Assembly (NCBI GenBank): GCA_021804595.1 | Contig: JAJZHH010000016.1 | Location: 1-33,809, forward strand | Source: Pseudomonadota bacterium | Lineage (GTDB): Bacteria > Pseudomonadota > Gammaproteobacteria > Burkholderiales > Burkholderiaceae_C | Length of the DNA: 33,809 nucleotides | Direction of reading: 5' to 3' | Part shown: positions 1-7,265 of the stretch, in pieces | Layout: each line of letters starts with the position of its first letter | Numbering within the stretch: the stretch's first letter is position 1 | Notes under the pieces: generated by a model | Database searches by the model: none | Seen by the model: the letters and a program-made list of their open reading frames with translations, nothing else | What the model was told of the DNA's origin: nothing | Program-made: the position numbers and the translations under genes

Positions 1-1
1 A

Positions 2-70
2 CCCCCCCGAGGGGGGCCCGCCGCGCCTTCGGGCGGCCGTGCGGCGCGGGCGGCCTCGGCCGCGCGGGGC
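2..70. other. GC-rich hairpin region at left edge
   Basis: This non-coding stretch is made of short inverted repeats. A C6/G6 stem (3-8 with 11-16) has a two-base turn. A CGCC-TTCG-GGCG hairpin follows at 24-35. Further G/C-rich segments lead into the tandem array. Its end (about 58-70) resembles the 3' part of the 74-bp unit, so a degenerate unit may start here. The composition looks like the GC-rich extragenic elements dispersed through some Burkholderiales genomes, but that comparison is from memory. No T-tract makes it a convincing terminator on either strand. Confidence 0.4.
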
Positions 71-73
71 GTT

Positions 74-341
74 GCGCTTCGGCGGCTGTGACGGGCGTCC
101 ACCTGAGGCGGCTATGCGCTCCGGGGGGAAGGGCCGCGCGGGGCATCGCGCTTCGGCGGCTGTGACAGGCGTCCACCTGAGGCGGCTACGCGCTCCGGGG
201 GGAAGGGCCGCGTGGGGCATTGCGCTTCGGCGGCTGTGGCAGGCGTCCACCTGAGGCGGCTATGCGCTCCGGGGGGAAGGGCCGCGCGGGGCATCGCGCT
301 TCGGCGGCTGCGACAGGCGTCCACCTGAGGCGGCTATGCGC
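74..341. repeat. 74-bp tandem repeat, 3 full copies plus a partial fourth
   Basis: Units begin at 74, 148, 222 and 296 with GCGCTTCGGCGGCTG, an exact 74-base period. The three complete copies differ at only a few positions, for example GACGGG/GACAGG/GGCAGG near the start and TATGCG/TACGCG in the middle. The fourth copy keeps about 45 bases and diverges after GGCTATGCGC. Since 74 is not a multiple of three, an encoded peptide repeat is unlikely. Each unit contains the 8-bp palindrome CCGCGCGG. The array ends about 30 bases beyond the nlpC stop codon, so it would lie in that gene's 3' untranslated region or transcription-termination zone. Confidence 0.9.
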
Positions 342-372
342 GCCGGCGGAACGAGTGCGGGGCGGGGCGCGC

Positions 373-1041
373 TCAGGGCGCGACTTGGGGCAGGATCGGG
401 CCGGGGGCGGTCGGCAGGGCGACGACCGGGTGCGGCGGCAGCGGCGCGACCAGGGTCGTTTCGGTCGGGACCGGCTCGGCTTGCGCCGATGGCACGAGCG
501 CGTCGGCCGCATGCTGGATCAGGCGGCGCGCGCCGACGAAACGGCGCGCCCAGTACGGGCTCGCCATGCTTTCGATCTGCACGCGCTGGCCCGGACGCGG
601 CGCATGGATGAACTGGCCGTTGCCGATGTAAATGCCGACGTGCGAGAACGCGCGGCGCAGCGTGTGGAAGAACACCAGGTCGCCGGGGCGCAGCTGGTCT
701 TCGGCGACTTTCTCGCCTTCGCGGCTTTGCTGGGCCGCATTGTGCGGCAGCACCAATCCCAGCGTGCGCTGGTAGACGTCGCGCACGAAGCCCGAACAGT
801 CGAATCCGGTCGCGCGGTGCGCACCACCGTAGTGATAGCGCACGCCGAGCATGCTCAGCGCGTCGAGCACCAGGTCGGCGGCGCGGCCGCCGGTCTGCAC
901 CGGCGCTTGCGCCTCGGTGGCCAATACCGGTTCCGGCGCCTGCGGTGCCGGCTCGGCGAACGCGCTGCCGGTGGCTCCGCCCGCCCCGGCGCCGATCAGC
1001 ACCAGAGCGAACAAGGCGGCGCGCGTCGTCGTTCGGATCAT
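373..1041 (-). CDS. NlpC/P60 family cell-wall endopeptidase
   Basis: A secreted protein of 222 residues with an N-terminal signal peptide (residues 1-29, basic start, hydrophobic stretch, SAFA/E cleavage) and one NlpC/P60 domain (about 55-175). The catalytic Cys82 is in the motif FDCSGFV. His134 is in FSHVGIY, and His146 in FIHAPRPG is the likely third residue. Enzymes of this family cleave peptide bonds in peptidoglycan stems, often gamma-D-Glu-diaminopimelate bonds. The tail (about 180-222) is rich in proline and alanine and looks unstructured. There is no lipobox. The start was chosen at the ATG heading the signal peptide. The frame is open for 33 codons upstream, but that part looks non-coding, and a promoter overlaps it. 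The substrate bond and physiological role are inferred from the family only. Confidence 0.9.
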   Translation of the reverse strand: MIRTTTRAALFALVLIGAGAGGATGSAFAEPAPQAPEPVLATEAQAPVQTGGRAADLVLDALSMLGVRYHYGGAHRATGFDCSGFVRDVYQRTLGLVLPHNAAQQSREGEKVAEDQLRPGDLVFFHTLRRAFSHVGIYIGNGQFIHAPRPGQRVQIESMASPYWARRFVGARRLIQHAADALVPSAQAEPVPTETTLVAPLPPHPVVALPTAPGPILPQVAP

Positions 1042-1047
1042 CCCGCA

Positions 1048-1077
1048 ACTGTAGTGGCCGGCGGTACCTGCGGTCAA
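1048..1077 (-). promoter_or_regulatory. Putative sigma-70 promoter of nlpC, possibly leaderless
   Basis: On the reverse strand TTGACC (1077-1072, five of six consensus bases) is followed by an 18-bp spacer and TACAGT (1053-1048, four of six). The -10 box ends only six bases before the ATG at 1041, so transcription would start at or next to the start codon. No Shine-Dalgarno sequence is visible, which fits a leaderless messenger. Confidence 0.45.
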
Positions 1078-1157
1078 TGCCGCCGTCGATGCGGCCGGGA
1101 CTTCAGGTGCGGCTTGCGATAGGCTGACGAGCATGTCCATTCGATAAGGAGACCAAA

Positions 1158-2141
1158 ATGTTCAAGGCCTGGGTGCTGAACAAGAGCGACGGCGTGTTCG
1201 ATGCGAGCTTGCGCGACGTCGACGAGGCCGAACTGCCCGACGGCGACGTGCTGCTGCGCGTCGAGTACTCGTCGCTGAACTACAAGGACGCGCTGGCGCT
1301 GACCGATTCGGCGCCGGTGGTGCGCAAGTGGCCGATGGTGCCCGGCATCGACGGCGCCGGCGTCGTGCTCGAGAGCCGCCACGCGGCGTGGAAGCCGGGT
1401 GACCGCTGGGTGGTCAACGGCTGGGGCATCGGCGAGTCGCATTGGGGCTGCCTGGCCGAGCGCGCCAGCCTGAAGGGGGACTGGCTGGTGCCGTTGCCGG
1501 CGCGCTTCGACGCGCGCGAAGCGATGATCCTGGGCACCGCCGGCTACACCGCGATGCTCGCGGTGCAGGCGATCGCCGCGCACGGCGTGCGCCCGGAGGA
1601 CGGCGAGGTGCTGGTCACCGGCGCCAGCGGCGGCGTCGGCAGCGTCGCCGTCAGCCTGCTGGCGCGGCGCGGCTGGCGCGTGGTCGCGCTCAGCGGCAAG
1701 CCCGACGCGTCCGGCTACCTGCAGGAGCTCGGCGCGGCCGAAGTGCTCGATCGTGCCGCGTACAGCGCCGCCGGCAAGCCGCTGCAGAAGGAGCGCTGGG
1801 CCGCGGTGGTCGATACCGCCGGCAGCCACATCCTGGCCAACGCCTGCGCGCAGACGCGCTGGGGCGGCGTGGTCGCCGCGTGCGGGCTGGCGCAGGGCAT
1901 GGACTTCCCGACCACGGTGGCGCCGTTCATCCTGCGTGGGGTCACGCTGGCCGGCATCGACAGCGTGATGCAGCCGCTGGCCGCGCGGCGCAGCGCTTGG
2001 ACCGCGTTGGCCGATGAATTCGACACCGCGCAGTTCGCGCGCATCGCGCATCAGTTGCCGCTGCGCGACGCGCGCGACGCCGCGCTGAGCATCATGCAGG
2101 GGCGCTCGCGCGGGCGCTACGTGGTCGAAGTCGACGTCTGA
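1158..2141 (+). CDS. acuI: Acrylyl-CoA reductase (AcuI/YhdH-type MDR oxidoreductase)
   Basis: A 327-residue cytosolic medium-chain dehydrogenase/reductase of the YhdH/AcuI group, at the usual length. The N-terminal GroES-like part carries SLNYKDALAL and PGIDGAGVV (about 40-70), both typical of the group. The Rossmann fold holds TGASGGVG at residues 154-161 for NADPH. Characterised members reduce acryloyl-CoA to propionyl-CoA and protect against reactive acryloyl-CoA formed from acrylate, DMSP or 3-hydroxypropionate. The start has a good ribosome site (AAGGAG, 1146-1151) seven bases ahead. The gene is followed after 130 bp by prpE, another propionyl-CoA-forming enzyme, which supports this assignment over a generic quinone oxidoreductase. 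The exact substrate is inferred. Confidence 0.85.
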   Translation: MFKAWVLNKSDGVFDASLRDVDEAELPDGDVLLRVEYSSLNYKDALALTDSAPVVRKWPMVPGIDGAGVVLESRHAAWKPGDRWVVNGWGIGESHWGCLAERASLKGDWLVPLPARFDAREAMILGTAGYTAMLAVQAIAAHGVRPEDGEVLVTGASGGVGSVAVSLLARRGWRVVALSGKPDASGYLQELGAAEVLDRAAYSAAGKPLQKERWAAVVDTAGSHILANACAQTRWGGVVAACGLAQGMDFPTTVAPFILRGVTLAGIDSVMQPLAARRSAWTALADEFDTAQFARIAHQLPLRDARDAALSIMQGRSRGRYVVEVDV

Positions 2142-2152
2142 GCGTGCCGAAC

Positions 2153-2170
2153 GGCCCGGGGTCCCGGGCC
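2153..2170. other. Perfect GC-rich inverted repeat between acuI and prpE
   Basis: GGCCCGGG (2153-2160), two bases, then CCCGGGCC (2163-2170) form a perfect 8-bp stem 12 bases after the acuI stop. There is no following T-tract, so it is a weak candidate terminator or an RNA-stabilising hairpin rather than a clear rho-independent terminator. Confidence 0.4.
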
Positions 2171-2237
2171 CCGGCCTGCCCGCCCCGCTTCCCCGCAGTG
2201 TCGGGGGCGGTCAGTCCCCTGTCAGTTCTCCTGCCTA

Positions 2238-2251
2238 TTTTGCGGGCAAAA
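2238..2251. promoter_or_regulatory. Palindromic operator candidate upstream of prpE
   Basis: TTTTGC-GG-GCAAAA is a perfect inverted repeat with 6-bp arms. It is an AT-rich island in GC-rich surroundings, 20 bases before the prpE ATG and seven bases before its ribosome site. The half-site TTTGC/GCAAA resembles sites of RamB/ScfR-type short-chain fatty acid regulators. That resemblance is suggestive only, and no such regulator is encoded in the window. Confidence 0.4.
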
Positions 2252-2271
2252 CAACCCAGGAGGAGACAGGC

Positions 2272-4164
2272 ATGGATTACGCGAGTTATCACCGTCGATC
2301 GATCGAGCAACCGGAAGCGTTCTGGGCCGAACAGGCCGCGCTGATCGACTGGCACCGGTCTTGGGACCAGGTGCTCGACGGCAGCCGCAAGCCGTTCGCG
2401 CGCTGGTTCGTCGGCGCGCAGACCAATCTGTGCCACAACGCGATCGACCGTCACCTGGCGACGCGCGCGGAGCAGCCGGCACTGGTCTGGGAGTCGACCG
2501 AAGTCGAGCGCAGCCGCAGCTACAGCTACGCCGAGCTGCACGCCGAAGTGCAGCGCATGGCCGCGGTGCTGCAGCGCCAGGGCGTGGTGCAGGGCGACCG
2601 CGTGCTGATCTACATGCCGATGATTCCCGAAGCGGCGTTCGCGATGCTCGCCTGCGCGCGCCTGGGGGCGATCCACTCGGTGGTGTTCGGCGGTTTCGCC
2701 GCGCTCAGCCTGGCCACGCGCATCGACGACGCCAGGCCCAAGGTCATCGTCAGCAGCGACGCCGGCTCGCGCGGCGGGCGCGTGGTTCCGTACAAGCCGC
2801 TGCTTGACGAAGCGATCGCGCGCGCCGCGAACAAGCCAGCCAAGGTGGTGATGGTCGACCGCGGCCTGCAGGCGTGGGACGCGGTGGCCGGACGCGACGT
2901 CGATTACGCCGCCGAGCGCGACGCGGTCGGTGCCGCGCAGGTGCCGTGCGTGTGGGTCGACGCCGACCATCCGAGCTACATCCTGTACACGTCGGGAACG
3001 ACAGGGCGCCCGAAGGGCGTGCAGCGCGACACCGGCGGCTACGCGGTCGCGCTGGCCGCGTCGATGCGCGACATCTTCTGCGGCCAGGCCGGGCAGACGA
3101 TGTTCACCACCAGCGACATCGGCTGGGTCGTCGGCCACAGCTACATCGTCTACGGCCCGTTGATCAGCGGCATGACCACGGTGATGTACGAGGGCACGCC
3201 GCTGCGCCCGGACCCGGGCATTTTCTGGTCGCTGGCCGAGCGCCATCGCGCCAGCGTGATGTTCTCGTCGCCGACCGCGGTGCGCGTGCTGAAGAAGTAC
3301 GACACCGCGTACATGCGCGAGCGCGACCTGTCGTCGCTGCAGCGCCTGTTCCTGGCCGGCGAGCCGCTCGACGAGCCGACCGCGACCTGGATCGCCGAGC
3401 AGCTCGGCCGGCCGGTGGTCGACAACTACTGGCAGACCGAGACCGGCTGGCCGATCCTGGGCCTGCCGTCGGGCGTCGAGGCGCTGCCGCCCAAGCTCGG
3501 CTCGCCGGGCGTGGCGATGCCCGGCTACGACGTGCGCATCCTGCACGAGACCAGCGGCGAGCCGGTCGCGCCCGGCGAGAAGGGCGTGGTCACGATCGCC
3601 TGGCCGCTGCCTCCCGGGTGCATGCAGACGGTGTGGGGCGACGACGCGCGCTACGTCGGCACCTACTGGTCGACTTTCCCCGACCGCCAGGTCTATTCGA
3701 CCTTCGACTGGGGTGTGGTCGACGCGCGCGGCTACGTCACCATCCTCGGTCGAACCGACGACGTCATCAACGTCGCCGGACACCGGCTCGGCACGCGCGA
3801 GATCGAGGAGAGCATTTCCAGCCACGCCGCGGTGGCCGAAGTCGCGGTGATCGGCGTGGCCGACGAGGTCAAGGGGCAGAACGCGGTCGCCTTCGTCGTG
3901 CCGCGCGACGCCACGCGCATCACCGACGCTGCGGGGCGCGAGCAGCTGGCCGGCGAAATCATGCAGACCGTGCAGACCCAGCTCGGCGCGGTCGCGCGGC
4001 CGGCACGCGTGCTGTTCGTCACGCTGCTGCCGAAGACGCGCTCGGGCAAGCTGCTGCGCCGCTCGATCCAGGCGCTGTGCGAGGGGCGCGATCCCGGCGA
4101 CCTGACGACGCTGGAGGATCCCGGCGCGCTCGAGCAGGTGCGCAGCGCGCTGAGCGCGTCGTAG
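2272..4164 (+). CDS. prpE: Propionate-CoA ligase
   Basis: A 630-residue acyl-CoA synthetase of the ANL (AMP-forming) superfamily, the usual length for PrpE. It activates propionate with ATP and CoA through propionyl-adenylate. The N-terminus (DYASYHRRSIEQPEAFW) is the acetate/propionate ligase type. The P-loop YTSGTTGRPKGV is at 239-250. The aromatic motif NYWQTETGWPI lies near residue 385, and the hinge region contains GRTDDVINVAGHR. The C-terminal lysine for adenylation is Lys593 in RSGKLLRR. The start is fixed by the strong ribosome site GGAGGAGA just upstream. With acuI it forms a propionyl-CoA-producing pair; PrpE enzymes can also accept acrylate or 3-hydroxypropionate. No prpBCD methylcitrate genes are in the window. 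Confidence 0.92.
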   Translation: MDYASYHRRSIEQPEAFWAEQAALIDWHRSWDQVLDGSRKPFARWFVGAQTNLCHNAIDRHLATRAEQPALVWESTEVERSRSYSYAELHAEVQRMAAVLQRQGVVQGDRVLIYMPMIPEAAFAMLACARLGAIHSVVFGGFAALSLATRIDDARPKVIVSSDAGSRGGRVVPYKPLLDEAIARAANKPAKVVMVDRGLQAWDAVAGRDVDYAAERDAVGAAQVPCVWVDADHPSYILYTSGTTGRPKGVQRDTGGYAVALAASMRDIFCGQAGQTMFTTSDIGWVVGHSYIVYGPLISGMTTVMYEGTPLRPDPGIFWSLAERHRASVMFSSPTAVRVLKKYDTAYMRERDLSSLQRLFLAGEPLDEPTATWIAEQLGRPVVDNYWQTETGWPILGLPSGVEALPPKLGSPGVAMPGYDVRILHETSGEPVAPGEKGVVTIAWPLPPGCMQTVWGDDARYVGTYWSTFPDRQVYSTFDWGVVDARGYVTILGRTDDVINVAGHRLGTREIEESISSHAAVAEVAVIGVADEVKGQNAVAFVVPRDATRITDAAGREQLAGEIMQTVQTQLGAVARPARVLFVTLLPKTRSGKLLRRSIQALCEGRDPGDLTTLEDPGALEQVRSALSAS

Positions 4165-4204
4165 CGCCGGCGCGGCGCGCAGCGCGCCGCCCGATCGGCA
4201 TCGG

Positions 4205-4241
4205 AAAGGGCCCGCGACGTCGGTGACGTCGCGGGCCCTTT
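4205..4241. terminator. Rho-independent terminator after prpE
   Basis: A perfect 17-bp stem runs from AAAGGGCCCGCGACGTC (4205-4221) to its complement (4225-4241) with the three-base loop GGT. The A and T ends of the stem supply short U-tracts on both strands, so it can act in either direction. It isolates prpE from the regulator and sox genes. Confidence 0.85.
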
Positions 4242-4287
4242 GTCCTTGGCGGCGCGTGAAGCGCCGGATCTTGATCTCACAAGAACT

Positions 4288-4303
4288 CTAGGGAAACTCC
4301 TAG
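4288..4303. promoter_or_regulatory. Small inverted repeat upstream of the ArsR gene
   Basis: CTAGG (4288-4292) and CCTAG (4299-4303) are separated by six bases, about 35 bp upstream of the putative -10 box of the regulator gene. It could be an upstream binding site, but arms this short can occur by chance. Confidence 0.2.
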
Positions 4304-4336
4304 GCGCTGCGGTCTGGACGCTAGCCGGAATCTTCC

Positions 4337-4361
4337 TACAATTCATAAGTACTTGCTTATG
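4337..4361 (+). promoter_or_regulatory. Promoter and autoregulatory operator of the ArsR-type sox regulator
   Basis: TACAAT (4337-4342) is a good -10 box with no clear -35. Directly after it ATAAGTACTTGCTTAT (4345-4360; arms CATAAG and CTTATG, 4344-4349 and 4356-4361) forms an inverted repeat across the expected transcription start. Dyads of the ATAAG-N-CTTAT type covering the start site are typical ArsR/SmtB-family operators. Binding here would block transcription of the regulator and possibly of the sox genes behind it. That this protein binds here is inference. Confidence 0.55.
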
Positions 4362-4375
4362 TGCCGATTAGCCCG

Positions 4376-4771
4376 ATGCCGAACACTCCCGATCGACTGC
4401 AGCTGCTGGACTCCGCCGATGGTGGGGACGACGCTGACGCAGACCGTGTGTTCATCAACGCGGCCGAGCTGTTCGGCGTGCTGGCCACGCCGCTGCGTTT
4501 GCGCATCCTGAATGCGATCTGCAATCAGGAGCGAAGTGTCGGCGACATCATCGACGCTGTCGAGTCGACACAGCCGAATGTGTCGCAGCACCTCAAAGTG
4601 CTGTACCAGGCCGGCATCGTCGCCAAACGGCGCATGGGCAATTCCGTGTATTACCGGGTGCAGAGCGAAAAGGCGGTCCAGCTGTGTCGGACCGTCTGCA
4701 CCCAGATCGCCATCGAGCTGGACGACCCGGGTGCCATAGCGCAGTCGGATCGTCTGTCTCGACGCATCTAG
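4376..4771 (+). CDS. ArsR-family regulator of the sox cluster (SoxR/SqrR/BigR-like)
   Basis: A 131-residue winged-helix repressor. The fold covers about 25-100, with LATPLRLRIL (residues 36-45), the recognition helix STQPNVSQHLKVLYQAGIV, and wing KRRMGNSVYYRV. Cysteines are at 49 (AICNQE), 104 and 108 (LCRTVC). One cysteine in the helix before the recognition region plus one in the last helix matches the SqrR/BigR/SoxR persulfide sensors, in which reactive sulfur forms a tetrasulfide or disulfide and releases DNA. There is no CXC metal motif. An in-frame GTG at 4361 would give five more residues, but it overlaps the operator, so the ATG at 4376 is preferred. It lies 27 bp before soxC in the same direction, and co-transcription is likely. 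Confidence 0.8.
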   Translation: MPNTPDRLQLLDSADGGDDADADRVFINAAELFGVLATPLRLRILNAICNQERSVGDIIDAVESTQPNVSQHLKVLYQAGIVAKRRMGNSVYYRVQSEKAVQLCRTVCTQIAIELDDPGAIAQSDRLSRRI

Positions 4772-4798
4772 ATCGTTGGGCAACGAGCGAGAACGAGG

Positions 4799-6163
4799 AT
4801 GAGTGACTACAGCAAGAAGCTAGGCCGGCTGCGTCCCGCGCCGGAGAATTTCCTGAGCGCCGAGCAGATCGCCCAGGTTCAGGGCGGCCGCCGCGACTTC
4901 CTGCGCCGCGCCTTCACCGCCGCCAGCGCGGCGATGGTCGCTGGCGGCGCCGCCAACGCCTACGCCGAGGATGCCGGCGCCGGCAGCAAGCTGATCCTTG
5001 ACGAGCCGTCGTGGGGTACGACGCTGGGGCGTCCGGTCGACGAGCCGCCGTACGGCATGCCGTCGAAGTACGAGGCCAACCTGGTGCGTCGCATCAGCCC
5101 CGGGCTGGCGGCGGTCAACCAGGCCAACGTCGCGTTCGCGCCGCTGCAGGGCATGTTCGGCATCATCACGCCGTCCGGTCTGCACTTCAACCGCTCGCAC
5201 CAAGGCTGGTACGACATCGACCCCAGCCAGCACCGGCTGATGGTGATGGGCGAGGGCAAGCTGGTGCGCACGCCCAAGGTCTACAGCGTCGGCGACCTGA
5301 TGCGCATGCAGCCGGTGTCGCGCATCCACTTCGTCGAATGCGGCGCCAACAGCGCGATGGAATGGGGCAATGTCGCAGTGCCGACCGTGCAGTACACGCA
5401 CGGCATGGTCTCGTGCAGCGAATTCACCGGCGTGCCGCTGCTGCACCTGCTGCAGGATTGCGGCGCCAACCTCGACGGCGTGCGCTTCATCATGGCCGAA
5501 GGCGCCGATGGCTCGCACGAGAACCGCACGATTCCGATGTCGCTGGTGCTGTCGGGTGAGGTGCTGGTGGCCTATGGCCAGAACGGCGAGATGCTGCGCC
5601 CGGAAAACGGCTACCCGCTGCGCCTGATCGTCCCCGGCTGCGAAGGCGTGTCGCAGATCAAGTATCTGCGCCGAATCAAGCTCGGCACCGAGCCGTTCGC
5701 GACCAAGGACGAGGTGCTCGGCTACGTCGACCAGATGCCCGACGGCAAGCTGCGCCAGTACACCTCGCTGATGGAGGTCAAGTCGGTGATCACGTCGCCG
5801 TCGGGCGGTCAGCTGCTGCTCGACAAGGGTCTGTACAACGTCACCGGGCTGGCCTGGTCGGGGCGCGGCCGCATCAAGCGTGTCGACGTGTCGTTCGACG
5901 GCGGCGTCAGCTGGCATCCGGCGCGCGTCGAAGGCCCGGTGCAGAACAAGGCGCTGACCCGCTTCAACATCCCGTGGACCTGGACCGGCAAGAGCGCGTT
6001 CCTGCAAAGCCGCGCGGTCGACGAAACCGGCATGGTGCAGCCGACCTACCAGCAGCTGCGCAAAGTTCGCGGCGACCGTTCCGTGTATCACAACAACGCC
6101 ATCCAAACCTGGCACGTTCAAGAATCTGGAGATGTCCGCAATGTCCAACTCGCGCATTCGTAA
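4799..6163 (+). CDS. soxC: Sulfane dehydrogenase molybdenum subunit SoxC
   Basis: A 454-residue molybdoprotein of the sulfite oxidase family. With SoxD it oxidises the sulfane sulfur bound to SoxY in the periplasm, removing six electrons. A twin-arginine signal (RRDFLRRAF, 31-39, then a hydrophobic stretch) marks export as a folded cofactor-containing protein. The molybdopterin-binding domain carries the conserved cysteine ligand Cys181 in FVECGANS, followed by the aligned WG and TGVPLLHLL segments. The C-terminal part (about 330-440) is the Mo-co dimerisation domain (DVSFDGGVSWHPA). The ATG has a modest ribosome site (GAACGAGG). soxD starts inside its 3' end. The presence of soxCD implies oxidation of thiosulfate to sulfate without sulfur globules. 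Confidence 0.95.
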   Translation: MSDYSKKLGRLRPAPENFLSAEQIAQVQGGRRDFLRRAFTAASAAMVAGGAANAYAEDAGAGSKLILDEPSWGTTLGRPVDEPPYGMPSKYEANLVRRISPGLAAVNQANVAFAPLQGMFGIITPSGLHFNRSHQGWYDIDPSQHRLMVMGEGKLVRTPKVYSVGDLMRMQPVSRIHFVECGANSAMEWGNVAVPTVQYTHGMVSCSEFTGVPLLHLLQDCGANLDGVRFIMAEGADGSHENRTIPMSLVLSGEVLVAYGQNGEMLRPENGYPLRLIVPGCEGVSQIKYLRRIKLGTEPFATKDEVLGYVDQMPDGKLRQYTSLMEVKSVITSPSGGQLLLDKGLYNVTGLAWSGRGRIKRVDVSFDGGVSWHPARVEGPVQNKALTRFNIPWTWTGKSAFLQSRAVDETGMVQPTYQQLRKVRGDRSVYHNNAIQTWHVQESGDVRNVQLAHS

Positions 6164-7211
6164 AGCCGCCGTCGCGGCCGCGCTGGGCCTCGCCTTCGGC
6201 GCCGCCGCGGCCGCCACCCCGCCGGGCGCGGTGCTCGGACGCGAGGCAACGCCGGCCGAGATCCAGGCCTGGAACATCGACGTGCGTCCGGACTTCCAGG
6301 GGCTGCCGCAAGGCCACGGCTCGGTCGCCGAAGGCGAGAAGCTGTGGACCGCGAAGTGCGCGTCGTGCCACGGCGACTTCGCCGATTCCAACGCGGTGTT
6401 CCCGCCGCTGGTCGGTGCCTTCCAGGCCACGCCGGCGGAAATGAAGTCGGGCATCGTGCCCGGGCTGGGCGCCGGCGGCGCGACCTCGATCGAGAAGCTG
6501 TCGACGCTGTCGACGCTGTTCGACTACATCCATCGCGCGATGCCGTGGACCGCGCCGCTGAGCCTGAGCTGGAACGACACCTACGCGCTGGTCGCCTACC
6601 TGATGAACCTGGCCAACGTCGTTCCGTCGAACTTCGTGCTGACCCGCGACAACGTGCAGTCGGTGCAGGACAAGCTGCCCAACCGCAACGACATGGTGCG
6701 GCTGACCGGGCTGTGGCCGGGCAACGAGTTCGGCAAGCAGCCGGGCCCCGACACGCACAATACCGAGTGCATGAAGCGCTGCGCGCCGGCGCCGAAGGTC
6801 GAAAGCGAGATTCCCGAGTACGCGATGGACGCGTCGGGCAATTTGGCCGACCAGAACCGGGCCTGGGGGCCGATCCGCGGTCAGGTCACGCTGTCGAAGA
6901 AGGCCAAGGAGGCCCTGGCCAAGCAGCAGGCGGCCGCGGCGTCCGACCCGAATGCGAAGGTGATGGACATGCTCAAGGCCAAGGGTTGCCTGGCCTGCCA
7001 CAGCACCGGCGACAATACTGTCGTGGGTCCGGGTTACGCCGCTGTAGCAAAGAAATACGCGGGTAACACCGGAGAACTTCCGACCCTCGAGGCCCATATC
7101 ATGAAGGGCGTATCGGGGGTCTGGGGGAGTATTCCGATGCCGCCGCAGAGCGTGACCGAGGCCGAAGCCAAGATGATCGCCAGCTGGGTGGTCGGCGGCG
7201 CCAAGCCGTAA
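6141..7211 (+). CDS. soxD: Sulfane dehydrogenase cytochrome subunit SoxD
   Basis: A 356-residue periplasmic dihaem c-type cytochrome that takes electrons from SoxC. After a Sec signal peptide (about 1-25, ending in an alanine run) it has two haem-binding motifs, CASCH at 73-77 and CLACH at 283-287, one in each cytochrome domain. It overlaps soxC by 23 bases. The ATG at 6141 is preferred over the in-frame ATG at 6132, because GGAG (6128-6131) abuts the earlier ATG but is nine bases from the later one. A lysine- and alanine-rich linker (about 250-275) joins the domains. The gene ends in front of a terminator-like hairpin. Confidence 0.93.
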   Translation: MSNSRIRKAAVAAALGLAFGAAAAATPPGAVLGREATPAEIQAWNIDVRPDFQGLPQGHGSVAEGEKLWTAKCASCHGDFADSNAVFPPLVGAFQATPAEMKSGIVPGLGAGGATSIEKLSTLSTLFDYIHRAMPWTAPLSLSWNDTYALVAYLMNLANVVPSNFVLTRDNVQSVQDKLPNRNDMVRLTGLWPGNEFGKQPGPDTHNTECMKRCAPAPKVESEIPEYAMDASGNLADQNRAWGPIRGQVTLSKKAKEALAKQQAAAASDPNAKVMDMLKAKGCLACHSTGDNTVVGPGYAAVAKKYAGNTGELPTLEAHIMKGVSGVWGSIPMPPQSVTEAEAKMIASWVVGGAKP

Positions 7212-7219
7212 GCATCCCC

Positions 7220-7248
7220 GTCCGGCTCGCCAGCCGGACCCCTTTTTT
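7220..7248 (+). terminator. Intrinsic terminator/attenuator between soxD and soxY
   Basis: GTCCGGCT (7220-7227), a CGCC loop and AGCCGGAC (7232-7239) form a perfect 8-bp stem, followed by CCC and six T (7243-7248). The T-run ends only 17 bases before the soxY ATG, leaving no room for a separate soxY promoter after it. Unless a promoter lies inside soxD, soxYZAX transcription must read through, so this may set expression ratios or a processed mRNA end. Confidence 0.7.
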
Positions 7249-7265
7249 CCACAGGAGTCTATCGA

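Noticed and set aside
74-341. Possible CRISPR array
   Set aside because: The whole 74-base unit repeats; there are no unique spacers between short repeats and no cas genes in the window.
2092-3825. 577-residue reverse-strand open frame opposite prpE
   Set aside because: Long antisense frames arise from the GC-rich third codon positions of the forward gene. The translation is Arg/His/Gln-rich, has no recognisable domain and no ribosome site.
4328-4346. GAAT-N9-ATTC as an SqrR-type site
   Set aside because: The half-sites are in the opposite orientation and spacing to the ATTC-N8-GAAT pattern I recall, so the neighbouring ATAAG/CTTAT dyad is the better operator.
4343-4783. 146-residue reverse frame opposite the ArsR gene
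   Set aside because: Antisense shadow; the forward frame has clear winged-helix motifs and an operator/promoter.
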